This document shows positions 1 to 11,017 of a DNA stretch of 64,000 nt, in pieces; within the stretch, counting starts at the first letter, position 1, and each line of letters begins with the position of its first letter. The notes under the pieces were generated by a model. That model saw nothing but the letters and a program-made list of their open reading frames with translations, did not search any database and was not told where the DNA came from. The stretch lies in assembly GCF_026967935.1 (NCBI RefSeq), contig NZ_JAPVBL010000001.1, positions 974,082-1,038,081 of the forward strand, read 5' to 3'. The stretch comes from Modestobacter sp. VKM Ac-2982. Lineage in GTDB: Bacteria > Actinomycetota > Actinomycetes > Mycobacteriales > Geodermatophilaceae. A program made the translations under genes and the position numbers.

Positions 1-2
1 TC

Positions 3-1928
3 TCCACCGCCTCGGAGTCCAACGCCTTCTACCGGCGCAACCTGGCCGCCGGGCAGAAGGGGCTCTCGGTCGCCTTCGACCTGCCCACCCACCGGGGCTA
101 CGACTCCGACCACCCGCGGGTGCCCGGCGACGTCGGGATGGCCGGGGTGGCGATCGACTCGATCCTGGACATGCGGCAGCTCTTCGACGGCATCCCGCTG
201 GACAAGATGAGCGTGTCGATGACGATGAACGGCGCCGTCCTGCCGGTGCTGGCGCTCTACGTGGTCGCCGCCGAGGAGCAGGGGGTGAAGCCGGACCAGC
301 TCACGGGGACGATCCAGAACGACATCCTCAAGGAGTTCATGGTCCGCAACACCTACATCTACCCGCCGAAGCCCTCGATGCAGATCATCAGCGACATCTT
401 CCGGTTCACCTCCACGCAGATGCCGCGGTACAACTCGATCTCCATCTCCGGCTACCACATCCAGGAGGCCGGGGCGACGGCCGACCTGGAGCTGGCCTAC
501 ACCCTCGCCGACGGGGTGGAGTACCTGCAGGCGGGCAAGGCGGCGGGCCTGGACGTCGACGTCTTCGCCCCCCGGCTGAGCTTCTTCTGGGGCATCGGCA
601 TGAACTTCTTCATGGAGGTCGCCAAGCTGCGGGCCGGCCGGCTGCTGTGGGCGAAGCTGGTGAAGGAGGCGGGGGCGACCAAGGACAAGTCGATGTCGCT
701 GCGCACCCACTGCCAGACGTCGGGCTGGTCGCTGACCGCGCAGGACGTCTACAACAACGTCGTCCGCACCTGCCTGGAGGCGATGGCGGCCACCCAGGGG
801 CACACCCAGTCGCTCCACACCAACGCCCTGGACGAGGCGCTCGCGCTCCCCACCGACTTCTCCGCCCGGATCGCCCGCAACACCCAGTTGCTGCTGCAGC
901 AGGAGTCCGGGACGACGCGGGTCATCGACCCGTGGGGCGGGTCGGCGTACGTGGAGAAGCTGACCTACGACCTGGCCCGCCGGGCGTGGGCGCACATCCA
1001 GGAGGTCGCCGAGCACGGGGGCATGGCGCAGGCGATCGACGACGGCATCCCGAAGCTGCGGATCGAGGAGGCTGCGGCCCGCACCCAGGCGCGGATCGAC
1101 TCCGGCCGCCAGCCGGTGATCGGGGTGAACAAGTACCGGGTCGACGCCGACGAGGCGGTCGACGTCCTCCGGGTCGACAACGCCGACGTGCTCGCCCAGC
1201 AGAAGGCGAAGCTGGCCGAGCTGCGCGCCTCCCGGGACGGCGCCGCGGTGACCGAGGCGCTGGGCCGGCTGACCGACGCCGCCCGCGCCGCCGCAGAGGG
1301 ACGGCGCGGGGACGAGCTTTCGTCGAACCTGCTCGCGCTGGCCGTCGACGCCGCGCGGGCGAAGGCGACGGTGGGGGAGATCTCCGACGCGCTGGAGGTC
1401 GTCCACGGCCGGCACTCCGGTCAGGTGCGCACCATCTCCGGTGTGTACCGCGACGAGGCAGGGGGAGCGGGCCCGGTGGACGAGACCCGTGCGCTGGCGG
1501 CGGCGTTCGCGGACGCAGAGGGTCGTCGTCCGCGGATCCTGGTGGCCAAGATGGGCCAGGACGGGCACGACCGTGGGCAGAAGGTGATCGCCACCGCCTT
1601 CGCCGACCTCGGGTTCGACGTCGACGTCGGCCCGCTGTTCCAGACGCCGGAGGAGGTCGCCCGGCAGGCGGTGGAGGCCGATGTGCACGTGGTCGGCGTC
1701 TCCTCCCTCGCCGCCGGCCACCTCACCCTGGTGCCGGCGCTGCGCGACGCGCTCGCCGAGCTCGGGGCCGAGGACGTGCTGGTCGTGGTGGGCGGGGTCA
1801 TCCCGCCCGACGACGTCCCGACGCTGAAGGAGATGGGCGCGGCCGCGGTCTTCCCGCCCGGCACGGTGATCGCCGAGGCCGCGCAGGACCTGCTCCGCAC
1901 CCTGTCCACCCGGCTCGGCCACGCGTGA
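3..1928 (+). CDS. mutB: Methylmalonyl-CoA mutase, large catalytic subunit (5' end outside window)
   Basis: Adenosylcobalamin-dependent isomerase converting (R)-methylmalonyl-CoA to succinyl-CoA, the last step of propionate catabolism. The reading frame is open from the first bases, so the N-terminal part lies upstream of the window. The visible part begins inside the substrate-binding TIM barrel ([30 protein letters not shown]) and ends in a complete B12-binding domain with the DxHxxG motif (GQDGHDRG, near base 1560), whose His is the lower axial cobalt ligand. The last codons run into the start of meaB with a GTGA overlap, so the two are translationally coupled. Identification is by clear family motifs; only the missing start is uncertain. 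Confidence 0.97.
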   Translation, partial: STASESNAFYRRNLAAGQKGLSVAFDLPTHRGYDSDHPRVPGDVGMAGVAIDSILDMRQLFDGIPLDKMSVSMTMNGAVLPVLALYVVAAEEQGVKPDQLTGTIQNDILKEFMVRNTYIYPPKPSMQIISDIFRFTSTQMPRYNSISISGYHIQEAGATADLELAYTLADGVEYLQAGKAAGLDVDVFAPRLSFFWGIGMNFFMEVAKLRAGRLLWAKLVKEAGATKDKSMSLRTHCQTSGWSLTAQDVYNNVVRTCLEAMAATQGHTQSLHTNALDEALALPTDFSARIARNTQLLLQQESGTTRVIDPWGGSAYVEKLTYDLARRAWAHIQEVAEHGGMAQAIDDGIPKLRIEEAAARTQARIDSGRQPVIGVNKYRVDADEAVDVLRVDNADVLAQQKAKLAELRASRDGAAVTEALGRLTDAARAAAEGRRGDELSSNLLALAVDAARAKATVGEISDALEVVHGRHSGQVRTISGVYRDEAGGAGPVDETRALAAAFADAEGRRPRILVAKMGQDGHDRGQKVIATAFADLGFDVDVGPLFQTPEEVARQAVEADVHVVGVSSLAAGHLTLVPALRDALAELGAEDVLVVVGGVIPPDDVPTLKEMGAAAVFPPGTVIAEAAQDLLRTLSTRLGHA

Positions 1929-2947
1929 CGGGGGGCCAAAGTCGCGACTTTGGCCCCCCGGTCGGCCGGACCGTCGACGTCCCCGGGCTGACCGAGGGGG
2001 TGCTCGCCGGGGAACGGCGGGCGGTGGCGCGGGCGATCACGCTGGTCGAGTCGCGGCGGGCCGACCACCGGGAGGCGGCCCAGGAGCTGCTGGTGGAGCT
2101 GCTGCCGCACGCCGGGAACGCCCGGCGGGTGGGGATCAGCGGCGTCCCCGGGGTCGGGAAGTCGACGTTCATCGACTCCCTCGGCGTCGACCTGACCGCG
2201 GCGGGGTCGAAGGTCGCGGTGCTCGCGGTCGACCCGTCGTCGGCCCGCTCCGGTGGCTCGATCTTGGGCGACAAGACCCGGATGGCCCGGTTGGCCGTGG
2301 ACCCGAACGCGTTCATCCGGCCGGCGCCCACCGCCGGCACGCTGGGCGGGGTGGCCCAGGCGACCCGGGAGTCGATGGTCGTCGTCGAGGCGGCCGGGTA
2401 CGACGTCGTCCTGGTTGAGACCGTCGGCGTCGGGCAGTCGGAGGTGACCGTCGCAGAGATGGTCGACTCCTTCCTGTTCCTCACCCTGGCCCGCACCGGT
2501 GACCAGCTGCAGGGGATCAAGCGCGGGATCCTGGAGATCGCCGACGTGATCGCGGTCAACAAGGCCGACGGCCCGGGCGAGGTCGACGCCCGCCGCGCCG
2601 CCCGGGAGCTGGCGGGGGCGATCCGGATGCTGCGCGGGCACACCGAGTGGGACGTCCCGGTGCTCACCTGCGCCGGGCTCAGCGGGGCCGGACTCGCCGA
2701 GGTGTGGGCGAAGGTCGTCGAGCACCAGGACCGGATGCGGGCCTCCGGTCAGCTCGACGAGCGGCGCCGGGGACAGCAGGTGCGCTGGACCTGGCAGCTG
2801 GTCCGCGACGGGCTGGAGCACCAGCTGCGCGAGCACCCCGCGGTGCGGTCGGCGACGCCGGAGCTGGAGGCGGCCGTGCTGGCGGGGGAGCTGACCCCCG
2901 CACTGGCCGCCCGCCGGCTGTTGGACGCCTTCGCATCGTCCCTCTGA
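1925..2947 (+). CDS. meaB: MeaB/ArgK-family GTPase, methylmalonyl-CoA mutase chaperone
   Basis: G3E-family P-loop GTPase (about 340 aa) that gates adenosylcobalamin loading and protects methylmalonyl-CoA mutase from inactivation. The Walker A motif GVPGVGKST is near residues 73-81. The Mg-binding region ([20 protein letters not shown]), the [14 protein letters not shown] segment and the nucleotide-specificity motif NKADG follow in order. The GTG start overlaps the mutB stop (GTGA). The first ten or so residues are then encoded by the 32-bp palindrome and are not family-like, since conserved sequence starts at about [15 protein letters not shown]. The element therefore seems to have been accommodated as an N-terminal extension, or a later start is used. 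Confidence 0.95.
   Translation: MTGGQSRDFGPPVGRTVDVPGLTEGVLAGERRAVARAITLVESRRADHREAAQELLVELLPHAGNARRVGISGVPGVGKSTFIDSLGVDLTAAGSKVAVLAVDPSSARSGGSILGDKTRMARLAVDPNAFIRPAPTAGTLGGVAQATRESMVVVEAAGYDVVLVETVGVGQSEVTVAEMVDSFLFLTLARTGDQLQGIKRGILEIADVIAVNKADGPGEVDARRAARELAGAIRMLRGHTEWDVPVLTCAGLSGAGLAEVWAKVVEHQDRMRASGQLDERRRGQQVRWTWQLVRDGLEHQLREHPAVRSATPELEAAVLAGELTPALAARRLLDAFASSL
1929..1960. repeat. 32-bp perfect palindrome at the mutB/meaB junction
   Basis: Left arm CGGGGGGCCAAAGTCG is followed directly by its exact reverse complement, with no loop and no mismatch. It begins one base after the mutB stop codon and lies inside the first codons of meaB if translation starts at the overlapping GTG. There is no T-tract, so it does not look like a classical terminator. 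It may be one copy of a dispersed palindromic (REP/BIME-like) element. I see only this one copy in the window. Confidence 0.85.
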
Positions 2948-3066
2948 CTCCTCGGTGGGCCCCGGCCGCTCCTCGGGGTGCCCGCCCGCGTGGGTGGGCG
3001 ACGGCGGGCCTGGCAACAGGGACAATGGCCGGTGCACACATCGGTTCAGCACTGGGAGCAACGACC

Positions 3067-4473
3067 ATGACCCGCATCGTCATCATCGGCGGCGGCCCGG
3101 CCGGGTACGAGGCCGCGCTCGTCGCCGCCCAGCTCGGTGCGGACGTCACCGTCGTCGAGCGCGACGGCATCGGCGGCGCCAGCGTGCTGACCGACTGCGT
3201 GCCGTCGAAGACCTTCATCGCCTCCGCCGGTGCGATGACCTGGGTCCGCGACTCCGTCGCCCTGGGGGTCACCGGCACCGAGCTGGGGCGGGCTGCGCTG
3301 GACCTGGCGACGGTGAACAGCCGGATCAAGGGGCTTGCCGTCGCGCAGTCCTCGGACATCCACCACCGCCTGGAGTCCGAGGGGGTCCGGATCATCCGTG
3401 CCTCGGCCCGGCTGGCCGACGAGAAGCTCGGGCTGACCGTGCACCGGGTCGAGGTCGTGGACGCCGACGGGCAGGTCGCCGAGACGCTGGAGGGCGACGT
3501 CGTCCTCATCGCCACCGGTGCCGACCCGCGGGTGCTGCCCGGTGCCGAGCCGGACGGCGAGCGGATCCTGTCCTGGCGCGACGTCTACGAGCTCCAGGAG
3601 ATGCCCGAGCACCTGATCGTGATCGGCTCCGGCGTCACCGGTGCGGAGTTCGCCTCCGGCTACCTCGAGGCCGGAGTGCCGGTCACCCTGGTCTCCTCCC
3701 GCGACCAGGTGCTGCCCGGTGAGGACGCCGACGCCGCGGCCGTCGTGGAGGAGGTCTTCCAGTCCCGGGGCGGCCGGATCGCCGAGCGCAGCCGCGCGGA
3801 GAGAGTCGTGCGCACCGAGAAGGGCGTGCGGGTCGAGCTGACCGACGGCCGCGTCGTCGAGGGGTCGCACGCACTGATGACCGTGGGCACCGTGCCCAAC
3901 AGCGGTGGGATGAACCTGGAGGCGTGCGGCATCGAGCTCACGCCCGCCGGGCACGTCGTCGTCGACCGGGTCTCCCGCACCACCGTCGCCGGCGTCTACG
4001 CGGCCGGCGACGTCACCGGGGTCTTCCAGCTCGCCTCCGTCGCGGCCATGCAGGGCCGGATCGCCATGTGGCACGCCCTCGGCGAGGCCGTGGCGCCGAT
4101 CCGGCTGAAGACCGTCTCGGCCAACGTCTTCACGCACCCGGAGATCGCCACCGTCGGGGTGCAGGAGAAGTCGCTCACCGAGGACGGGGACGTCGAGGTC
4201 ATCCGGCTGCCGCTGGTCACCAACGCACGGGCGAAGATGGGCGACCTGCACAGCGGGTTCGTGAAGCTCTACGCCCGCCGCTCGACCGACGTCGTCATCG
4301 GCGGCGTGGTCGTCGCGCCCGGGGCGTCGGAGCTGATCCTGCCGATCGCGCTGGCCGTGACCAAGGGGCTGACCGCCGGCGACCTGGCGCAGACCTTCGC
4401 GATCTACCCGTCGCTGTCCGGCTCGATCACCGAGGCCGGGCGCCGGTTGATGGGCATCGAGGACCTGGACTGA
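3067..4473 (+). CDS. lpdA: NAD(P)H-quinone dehydrogenase of the LpdA type (disulfide reductase fold)
   Basis: FAD flavoprotein of 468 aa in the pyridine nucleotide-disulfide oxidoreductase superfamily. The N-terminal FAD-binding GGGPAGYEAA motif, the central NAD(P)-binding GSGVTGAEFASGYLE motif, the second FAD motif (VAGVYAAGDVTG) and the dimerisation domain are all present. The redox motif reads GGASVLTDCVPSK: the first of the two active-site cysteines is Ser, so a dithiol cycle is impossible. This matches Mycobacterium tuberculosis LpdA (Rv3303c), a quinone reductase rather than a true dihydrolipoamide dehydrogenase. The ATG follows a GGGAG ribosome-binding site. No partner subunits lie nearby. 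Confidence 0.88.
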   Translation: MTRIVIIGGGPAGYEAALVAAQLGADVTVVERDGIGGASVLTDCVPSKTFIASAGAMTWVRDSVALGVTGTELGRAALDLATVNSRIKGLAVAQSSDIHHRLESEGVRIIRASARLADEKLGLTVHRVEVVDADGQVAETLEGDVVLIATGADPRVLPGAEPDGERILSWRDVYELQEMPEHLIVIGSGVTGAEFASGYLEAGVPVTLVSSRDQVLPGEDADAAAVVEEVFQSRGGRIAERSRAERVVRTEKGVRVELTDGRVVEGSHALMTVGTVPNSGGMNLEACGIELTPAGHVVVDRVSRTTVAGVYAAGDVTGVFQLASVAAMQGRIAMWHALGEAVAPIRLKTVSANVFTHPEIATVGVQEKSLTEDGDVEVIRLPLVTNARAKMGDLHSGFVKLYARRSTDVVIGGVVVAPGASELILPIALAVTKGLTAGDLAQTFAIYPSLSGSITEAGRRLMGIEDLD

Positions 4474-4591
4474 ACCGCGTGAGTGAGCGGTAGGAGCGGG
4501 CGCGTCCGGTGTGATCGGAGTACCGAAGGGTTCGGCTCAACATCGTCCCGGCGGTGCCGAGGGTCGCTTCGGCCCGCCGATTCAGAAGTCG

Positions 4592-6173
4592 ATGTCACCT
4601 GACCGTGTTCTCCGTATCCTCCGTGGGCCCCGCGCCTCCGGCCCTCTGCTGCGCGCCGTCGCGCTGGCTGGAGCCCTCGGCGTGTCGTTGCTGGGTGCCG
4701 TCGTGGCCTCCTCCGTCGCCGTCACCGCCGCGGACACGGGCACCTCAGTTGTCGCTGCGGACCCGGGCAGCACCGTGGTCGGTGAGCTCGTCCACGTCAT
4801 GGCGGAGGACGAGAGCCCGGTACGGCTCGTCCGGACGGCGCCGCGGACCGGCTGAGCTGGGTGCAGACCGATGCGGGTCCCGTGCGCCTCCCCACCGAGC
4901 AGGTCGCCACCGTGCCCGCGGGGTCCACGGTGGCGCTGACCGTCGGCGGACCGGTCGCGGACCAGGCCGGCGAGCACGGCCACGGCACGGCTCGCACGGT
5001 CTTCGACGGTGAGGTCCTCGCGTCCCCCGGGCGTCACCGAGCCGGCGTTGTCCCCACGCGCCGGCCTGACCAACAAGGTGACCGCGATGCTGGTGGCGCT
5101 GGCGGGGACCGCGCCGGACGGCACGCGGCTGCGGGACGTGGTCGCCGCCGTCGATGGCCCCGTGGCCGACTTCTGGCCGAGCAGACGGGCGGCGCGATCA
5201 CCGTCGGCGTCACCGACGAGCGGGACTGGGTGGCCACCTCCGCCGGGTGCGCGACACCCGAGGCCATGTGGGACGAGGAGGCCGCGACGGTCGGCTTCGT
5301 CGCCGGCCCCGGGAAGCACCTGCTGCCGCGGTTGAGCGGGGAGACCGCGGCCCAGTCGGGGTGCTTCTACGCGCTGGCGCAGGTGGGCGCCGCGCCCGCG
5401 TCCGACGGTCGGCTGTACGTGCGCGACACCGCGGTCTCGTTGATCGCTCACGATCTCGGGCACGACTTCAGGCTCAGCCACTCGTCGGCCGAGCAGTGCG
5501 ACGGCGCGGTGGAGGCCGGTACCTGCCGGCTGGCCGCCTACGGTGACTACTACGACGTCATGGGGCCTCCGGGGGATGGCTCGGCGCGCTGAACGCGGTC
5601 CAGGCTGCGGCGCTGGGCGTGCTGGCCGACGGTGCCGCCCGGACGCTCGCCAGGGTGACGGCGGCACGACCGTCACCCTGGCATCGCTGGCGGGAATCTG
5701 AGGACTTCGTGCCGTGCGGCTCATCAACGCCGAAGGCGTGGAGTACGGGCTCGGATTTCGCTCCGCTACCGGGCAGGAGGCCTGGCTGGGCACCTCCGAA
5801 AACGTGTACGGGGTCGATGTCGGGATCCTGCTGCACGGTGCCGGCCGGCTCCCCGACACCTCCCTGCTGCTCGACGGCACACCGGAGTCCGTCGGCCCGG
5901 TGGGACGCCGGCCTGTCGTCCGCACTCCCGGTGGGCGTCTGCGGCACGGTGGACGTGGACGGAAGCCTCTCCCCGGCGTCGACTTTGGCGTCGACGGCTC
6001 CGGTCGTCCTCGCTGTGCCCCGGCCAGCGGTCGTCCTGGCGCGGAGCGCCGCCGGCGACGACTCCACCGATGGCGGCCTCGTGCCGACCTCCGTTCGCAG
6101 GCCCTGCCGCTGCCCGCCTCCTGGCCGGCTTCTTCTGCGCGATGGCACGTCGGCGTGCCGCCAGGGTCCGTAG
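4592..6173 (+). pseudogene. Decayed secreted reprolysin-like zinc metallopeptidase
   Basis: An ATG opens a signal-peptide-like stretch (LLRAVALAGALGVSLLGAVV), but the product is spread over all three forward frames. Frame changes lie near 4852, 5030, 5170, 5570 and 5680, with another after about 5890. Recognisable pieces in order are an N-terminal prodomain, LTNKVTAMLVALAGTAPDG, ITVGVTDERDWVATSAGC, a zinc-site region HDLGHDFRLSH near 5449, the CDGAVEAGTCRLAAYGDYYD segment typical of the family, and LNAVQAAALGVLADG. The expected catalytic Glu of HExxHxxxxxH is Asp. The many frameshifts plus the altered active site argue for a real pseudogene, not sequencing error. It faces the secreted subtilase gene. 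Confidence 0.8.
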
Positions 6174-6316
6174 CCGGTACTGAGTCTGAGGCCACGCGTC
6201 GGGACGTAGGAGTCGATCAGTAGGACGGGCGCGCGCAACCACCGCGAGACGGGCGTGGAGGACGGAGCCGTCAGCGTGGGGATGATGAACCCGGCTCCGG
6301 TGGAGGTCGGTAGCCG

Positions 6317-8164
6317 TCAGACGCCCTGCCGGTACTCGGCACTGGAGACGATGCCGGCGATGATCTCCTCGTCGCGGGCGCCTCTCTGGATGGCGCTGAC
6401 CCAGTTGACCGCTCCGGTGCTGTCGATGTTGCGGCGGAGCAGGTTCACGTAGTACCCGTCGACGACGGACCGCAGGTACTCGGTCGAGTAGACGAAGCCC
6501 CGGGCGACGTCCTGCCGGCTCGCGCCCCCGTGGAGCCGGCCCTGCCAGGAGTCGACCTCGCTGGTCGCGGCTGCGCGGCCGAGGACGGACTGGTACAGGT
6601 TCGCGATCCATGTCCGGTCATCGGAACCGGCCTGCAGGTAGGACTCCTGCGACGCGATGAATCCGGCTTGCATCTGCTCGATGTGCAGCCCACCGCCCAT
6701 AGCGGTCAGCCAGTTCGCCAGGCCCTCGCTGTCCGGGCCACGTCCAAGATACCTCTGGTAGGAGGCGGCAATGAGCCGGCTGCGGAACTCCTGGCTGTAG
6801 GTGATGCCGTTGGCCACCTCACCGTAGGCGACGCCCCGCGAGAGGGACGTGACCCAGGAGTTCAAGCCGATCGGGTCGGGCGCGCGCTGGAACAGGTCCT
6901 GGTAGACCTTGGTCACGTATCTCTCGATGGCTGCCGTGTTTAGTAGCCGGTACGCATCGACGAGGCCGTACCCGGTGTTGTTGTCGAAGCCGGAGGCCTC
7001 CAGGTCGATCGCGGTGGAGAGGAGGGCCGTTCGCACCTGCGCCGGGGTGCTCCCCGGACGCGCGTGCAGGTAACGGGCGACGACGCCGGACACGTACGGC
7101 GCAGCCATGGAGGTTCCGCTCAGATACCCGTAACCGCCACCGGTCTGAGTGGAGGCGGAGGAGACCCCAGGTGCGGAGATCAGGTTGGTGGGCCCGCTGT
7201 AGCTGAACGGTGCGGAGACGCGGGTGGTCCCCGTCGCGGCCACCGCGATGGCGCCCGGCGACGCGGCCGGGTAGTTCACCGCATTCCCGGTCTGCCGGTT
7301 GTTGCCGGCTGCCGCCACGACGACGATCCCCTGGTCGACCGCGTACTGCACCGCGGTGTCCAACGCGGAGCTGTAGGGCCCGCCGAGGCTCAGGTTGATG
7401 ACGTCGGCGCCCTTGTTGACCGCTTCCGTGATGCCCTGCGCCGCGGCTCCGGACGTTCCGCTGCCGTCGGCGCTGAGGACGCGGATGGGGATGACGGAGG
7501 CGCTGCTGATGCCCTCGATACCCAGCCCGTTGGCGGCGGTGGCAGCGATCTGCCCGGCGACGTGGGTGCCGTGCCCGTGCGGATCCACGCAGCCGTCGCC
7601 CGCCGGGTCGACCGTCGAAGCGTCGGAGGCGAAATCCGCGCCGAGGGCGCAAAGGACACGTCCGGAGAGGTCCTCGTGCGTGGCGTCCACGCCGGTGTCC
7701 AGCACGGCGACCGTCAGCCCCGAACCATCCGGCGTGCCGGCGGGGAGACGGCCGATGCCGAGGTCGTCCAGCCCCCACTGGTAGGAGCGGAGCGGGTCCA
7801 CCGTCCCGGTGAGCGCGACGGGTGTGTCCACGGAGACGTCCACAGCACCGGGCAGCGAGCGCAGCTCGGCCGTGACGGCGGCGATCTCGGAGGGGGCAGC
7901 CTGGCGCGTGACCACCTCGGCCACGCCATCGGTGACGACGATCGCCGAGACGCTGTCCAGCGTCCCCTGCGGCTGATGGGTGGTCTCCGCACCCGGCGCG
8001 ACCTGGGGCACGTCGGCGGGATCCGTAGCGCCGGACCCGTCGGGGAACTGAGGGATCTCCGCTCGTGCGGGGACGCCGCCGACGACCGACCCCAGCAATG
8101 CCACGGCCAGCACGGCGGGCAGGGCCGAACTCAGGCGGAGACGGCAGGCGAGGACGGACGGCAC
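6317..8164 (-). CDS. Secreted subtilisin-like serine protease with four DUF4214 repeats
   Basis: Exported S8 peptidase of about 615 aa. I place the start at the GTG preceded by an AGGAG site 8 nt upstream. It opens a clean signal peptide ([15 protein letters not shown], then VPARA before the likely cleavage). A longer in-frame ATG 29 codons upstream lacks a ribosome-binding site. The catalytic triad is intact: Asp156 in VAVLDTGVD, His198 in HGTHVAGQ and Ser352 in SGTSMAAP, with the oxyanion Asn near 288 in AAAGNN. The last 200 residues are four DUF4214 repeats (for example [18 protein letters not shown] and [17 protein letters not shown]), the same module as in the amidase and SpoIID-like proteins of this window. 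Substrate unknown; probably acts at the cell surface. Confidence 0.92.
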   Translation of the reverse strand: MPSVLACRLRLSSALPAVLAVALLGSVVGGVPARAEIPQFPDGSGATDPADVPQVAPGAETTHQPQGTLDSVSAIVVTDGVAEVVTRQAAPSEIAAVTAELRSLPGAVDVSVDTPVALTGTVDPLRSYQWGLDDLGIGRLPAGTPDGSGLTVAVLDTGVDATHEDLSGRVLCALGADFASDASTVDPAGDGCVDPHGHGTHVAGQIAATAANGLGIEGISSASVIPIRVLSADGSGTSGAAAQGITEAVNKGADVINLSLGGPYSSALDTAVQYAVDQGIVVVAAAGNNRQTGNAVNYPAASPGAIAVAATGTTRVSAPFSYSGPTNLISAPGVSSASTQTGGGYGYLSGTSMAAPYVSGVVARYLHARPGSTPAQVRTALLSTAIDLEASGFDNNTGYGLVDAYRLLNTAAIERYVTKVYQDLFQRAPDPIGLNSWVTSLSRGVAYGEVANGITYSQEFRSRLIAASYQRYLGRGPDSEGLANWLTAMGGGLHIEQMQAGFIASQESYLQAGSDDRTWIANLYQSVLGRAAATSEVDSWQGRLHGGASRQDVARGFVYSTEYLRSVVDGYYVNLLRRNIDSTGAVNWVSAIQRGARDEEIIAGIVSSAEYRQGV

Positions 8165-8398
8165 GGGCGGCACTCCTCGGGACGGCGATATGCCTGTCCC
8201 ATCGGATCGCAGCCGCGCGGACTTGAATCGAGTCATCCGGACGGGGGACATACGCAGTCCGTCGACCCGGCATCGGGGTCCGGGAGCGTCCAGCCGAGCT
8301 CGGTTGTCCGAGTGCCCCCGGGGCGAGATGGTGACGATCGCGATAGGAGCCCGCGACCGACCACGGTCACGGGGTCCTTCGTCCTGCCGGGGTCCGGC

Positions 8399-10150
8399 TC
8401 ACCCGTCGGTGTCGGCGATCGTGCAGAGGACGGACCCGCTGGTGACGCTGGCGCCGACCTCGGCGGCCAGCCCGGACACCGTGCCGGCCTTGTGCGCCAC
8501 GATCGGCTGCTCCATCTTCATCGCCTCGAGCACGACCACCAGGTCACCGGCGGCGACGGTGGCGCCGTCGGTCACCGCGACCTTGACGATCGTGCCCTGC
8601 ATCGGGGCGGTGAGGGAGTCGCCGGAGGCGGCCGACCCGCCGCCGCTGCGTTTGCGCGGCTTGGCTGCACCGGCGGCCGGCGCCGCCCCGCCGGCGGCCA
8701 GCCCGGCGGGCAGCGACACCTCCAGGCGGCGGCCGCCGACCTCCACCACCACGGTCTGCCGCGGCTCGGGCTCGTCGGTCTCCGCGGCGGGGCCGTACGG
8801 CTGGACCTGGTTGTCCCACTCGGTCTCGATCCAGCGGGTGTGCACCGTGAACGGCTCACTGGTGAAGGCGGGGTCGGCCACGACCGCCCGGTGGAACGGG
8901 ACGACGGTCGGCATCCCCTCCACGACCAGCTCGGCCAGCGCACGGCGGGCCCGCTGCAAAGCCTCGTCACGGGTCGCACCGGTGACGATGAGCTTGGCCA
9001 GCATCGAGTCGAACGCACCGGCCACCTCACCCCCGGTCTCGACCCCGGAGTCCCAGCGCACGCCCGGCCCCTGCGGGATCTCCAGCCGGGTCACCGGCCC
9101 GGGCGCGGGCATGAAGTTGCGGCCGGCGTCCTCGGCGTTGATCCGGAACTCGAAGCTGTGCCCGCGCGGGGTGGGGTCCTCGGTGATCTCCAGTGGCAGG
9201 CCCTCGGCGATCCGGAACTGCTGGCGGACCAGGTCGATGCCCGAGGTCTCCTCGCTGACCGGGTGCTCGACCTGCAGCCGGGTGTTGACCTCCAGGAAGG
9301 AGATCGAGCCGTCGGTGCCCACCAGGTACTCCACGGTCCCGGCACCGACGTAGCCGGCCTCGGCGCAGATGGCCTTGGCCGAGGAGTGGATCCGCTCCCG
9401 CTGGTCGTCGGTGAGGAACGGTGCGGGGGCCTCCTCGACCAGCTTCTGGTTGCGCCGCTGCAGCGAGCAGTCCCGGGTGCCGACGACGACCACCGTGCCA
9501 TGCGTGTCGGCCAGCACCTGGGCCTCCACGTGCCGGGGCTTGTCCAGGAACCGCTCGACGAAGCACTCGCCGCGGCCGAACGCCGAGACGGCCTCGCGCA
9601 CCGCGGAGTCGAACAGCTCGGGGATGTCCTCGAGGGTGCGGGCGACCTTGAGGCCGCGACCGCCGCCGCCGAAGGCGGCCTTGATGGCCACCGGCAGCCC
9701 GTGCTCCCGGGCGAACGCGACCACCTCGTCGGCGTTCGCCACCGGGTCCTTGGTGCCGGGCACCAGCGGGGCGCCCGCCCGAGTGGCGATGTGCCGGGCG
9801 GCGACCTTGTCGCCGAGGTCGATGATCGCCTGCGGTGACGGGCCGATCCAGGTGAGGCCGGCATCGATCACGGCCTGGGCGAAGTCGGCGTTCTCCGACA
9901 GGAAGCCGTAGCCGGGGTGCACCGCGTCGGCGCCGGACCGGCGGGCGGCGTCGAGGACCTTGTCGATGACCAGGTACGAGTCACCGGGGGTGCTGCCCCC
10001 GAGGGCGAAGGCCTCGTCCGCCGTCCGCACGTGCAGCGCGTCCCGATCAGGGTCGGCGTACACGGCGACGCTGGTGAGCCCGGCGTCCCGGCAGGCGCGC
10101 GCGACCCGCACCGCGATCTCGCCGCGGTTGGCGATCAGGACCTTCTGCAC
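8399..10150 (-). CDS. accA: Acetyl/propionyl-CoA carboxylase alpha subunit (biotin carboxylase + BCCP)
   Basis: About 583 aa. The N-terminal biotin carboxylase half has the ATP-grasp region with its glycine-rich loop ([14 protein letters not shown]). The C-terminal biotin carboxyl carrier domain carries EAMKMEQ with the biotinylated Lys near residue 545. This is the actinobacterial AccA3 architecture; it carboxylates its own biotin and hands CO2 to the AccD beta subunit. The GTG start ([18 protein letters not shown]) has a strong AGGGAGAA site 6 nt upstream. It is the last gene of the accD-accE-maf-accA operon, 49 bp after maf. BirA, which would attach its biotin, is encoded at the other end of the operon. 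Confidence 0.96.
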   Translation of the reverse strand: MQKVLIANRGEIAVRVARACRDAGLTSVAVYADPDRDALHVRTADEAFALGGSTPGDSYLVIDKVLDAARRSGADAVHPGYGFLSENADFAQAVIDAGLTWIGPSPQAIIDLGDKVAARHIATRAGAPLVPGTKDPVANADEVVAFAREHGLPVAIKAAFGGGGRGLKVARTLEDIPELFDSAVREAVSAFGRGECFVERFLDKPRHVEAQVLADTHGTVVVVGTRDCSLQRRNQKLVEEAPAPFLTDDQRERIHSSAKAICAEAGYVGAGTVEYLVGTDGSISFLEVNTRLQVEHPVSEETSGIDLVRQQFRIAEGLPLEITEDPTPRGHSFEFRINAEDAGRNFMPAPGPVTRLEIPQGPGVRWDSGVETGGEVAGAFDSMLAKLIVTGATRDEALQRARRALAELVVEGMPTVVPFHRAVVADPAFTSEPFTVHTRWIETEWDNQVQPYGPAAETDEPEPRQTVVVEVGGRRLEVSLPAGLAAGGAAPAAGAAKPRKRSGGGSAASGDSLTAPMQGTIVKVAVTDGATVAAGDLVVVLEAMKMEQPIVAHKAGTVSGLAAEVGASVTSGSVLCTIADTDG

Positions 10151-10199
10151 GTTGGTTCTCCCTTGACAGGCGGGGCGGGCTGAGCGGCGCCGAGCGCGG

Positions 10200-10802
10200 T
10201 CAGCGTCGCCAGAGGTCGGTGATCGCCAGGCCGAGCTTGGCGAGCTGGGTGCGCAGCAGCGGCATCGAGAGGCCGAGCACCGCGGACGGGTCGCCCTCGA
10301 TCCGGCGCACGAACGGGGCGCCCAGCCCGTCGAGGGTGAAGGCGCCGGCCACCCCCAGCGGTTCACCCGTGGCGAGGTAGGCCTCCAGCTCCTCCGGCGT
10401 CGGCGTGGCGAAGTGGACCACGGTGGAGGAGACGCCGACGTCCCGTTGGGCCACCCCGCCGTCCCGGACGTCGAAGACCGCCTGACCGGTGTGCAGGACG
10501 CCGCTGCGCCCGCACATCCGCTGCCAGCGGACCCGCGCGTCGGCGGTGTCGGCCGGCTTGCCGAGCGCCTGGCCGCGGAACTCGAGCACCGAGTCGGCGC
10601 CGATCACCAGCGCGTCGGTCTGGTCCTTGGCGACTGCGGCGGCCTTGGCGGCGGCCAGCAGGGCGACCAGCTCGCCGACCCGGGGTGCGGTCACCGCCGT
10701 CTCGTCGACGCCGCTGACCACCACCTCGGGGTTCAGCCCCGCCTGGCGCATCAGTTGCAGGCGGGCCGGGGACTGCGAGGCGAGCACGAGACGCCGGGTC
10801 AT
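10200..10802 (-). CDS. maf: Maf-like nucleoside triphosphate pyrophosphatase
   Basis: About 200 aa. Maf proteins hydrolyse non-canonical or methylated nucleoside triphosphates to monophosphates. Diagnostic motifs are [17 protein letters not shown] at the N terminus, [25 protein letters not shown], and a C-terminal [20 protein letters not shown] segment. The ATG shares four bases (ATGA) with the accE stop, so it is translationally coupled to the carboxylase operon. The same accD-accE-maf-accA order is common in Actinobacteria. No link between Maf activity and carboxylation is known to me. Confidence 0.93.
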   Translation of the reverse strand: MTRRLVLASQSPARLQLMRQAGLNPEVVVSGVDETAVTAPRVGELVALLAAAKAAAVAKDQTDALVIGADSVLEFRGQALGKPADTADARVRWQRMCGRSGVLHTGQAVFDVRDGGVAQRDVGVSSTVVHFATPTPEELEAYLATGEPLGVAGAFTLDGLGAPFVRRIEGDPSAVLGLSMPLLRTQLAKLGLAITDLWRR

Positions 10803-11017
10803 GACGCCCGTCCCGAGGCACGCCAGCCACCGGGACCGGCCAGCAGCGGCCGGCGCAGCACGTCGGCCCGCTCGGCCCACACCCCGACCGGGGTGGGACG
10901 CCGACGGGGGCGGCGCTGGGACAGGGCCGCCACGACGACGGTCAGCGCGGCGAGCTCCTCGGCACTGGGCTCGCCGCGGACCACCTGGAGCAGCGGAGGC
11001 TGGGTCTGTTCGGTCAT
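10799..11017 (-). CDS. accE: Acyl-CoA carboxylase epsilon subunit
   Basis: Small protein (72 aa) of the actinobacterial AccE5 family, which stabilises and stimulates AccA3-AccD5 carboxylase complexes. The conserved core is the N-terminal VVRGEPSAEELAALTVVVAAL. A basic, Arg/Pro-rich tail with a WAERADVLRRPL segment follows. The ATG overlaps the accD stop by one base and the stop overlaps the maf start by four bases. Position and length agree with family members. Confidence 0.9.
   Translation of the reverse strand: MTEQTQPPLLQVVRGEPSAEELAALTVVVAALSQRRPRRRPTPVGVWAERADVLRRPLLAGPGGWRASGRAS

Noticed and set aside
1929-1960. Palindrome as the terminator of mutB
   Set aside because: No T-tract, and termination there would cut off the translationally coupled meaB. 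A dispersed repeat fits better.
8165-8251. Upstream ATG for the subtilase adding 29 residues
   Set aside because: No ribosome-binding site there and the signal peptide would be pushed inward. The GTG at 8164 has AGGAG and a standard signal peptide.
7064-9838. A 924-codon plus-strand open frame across the subtilase and accA
   Set aside because: It spans two well-supported minus-strand genes and their gap, and its product has no recognisable motif.
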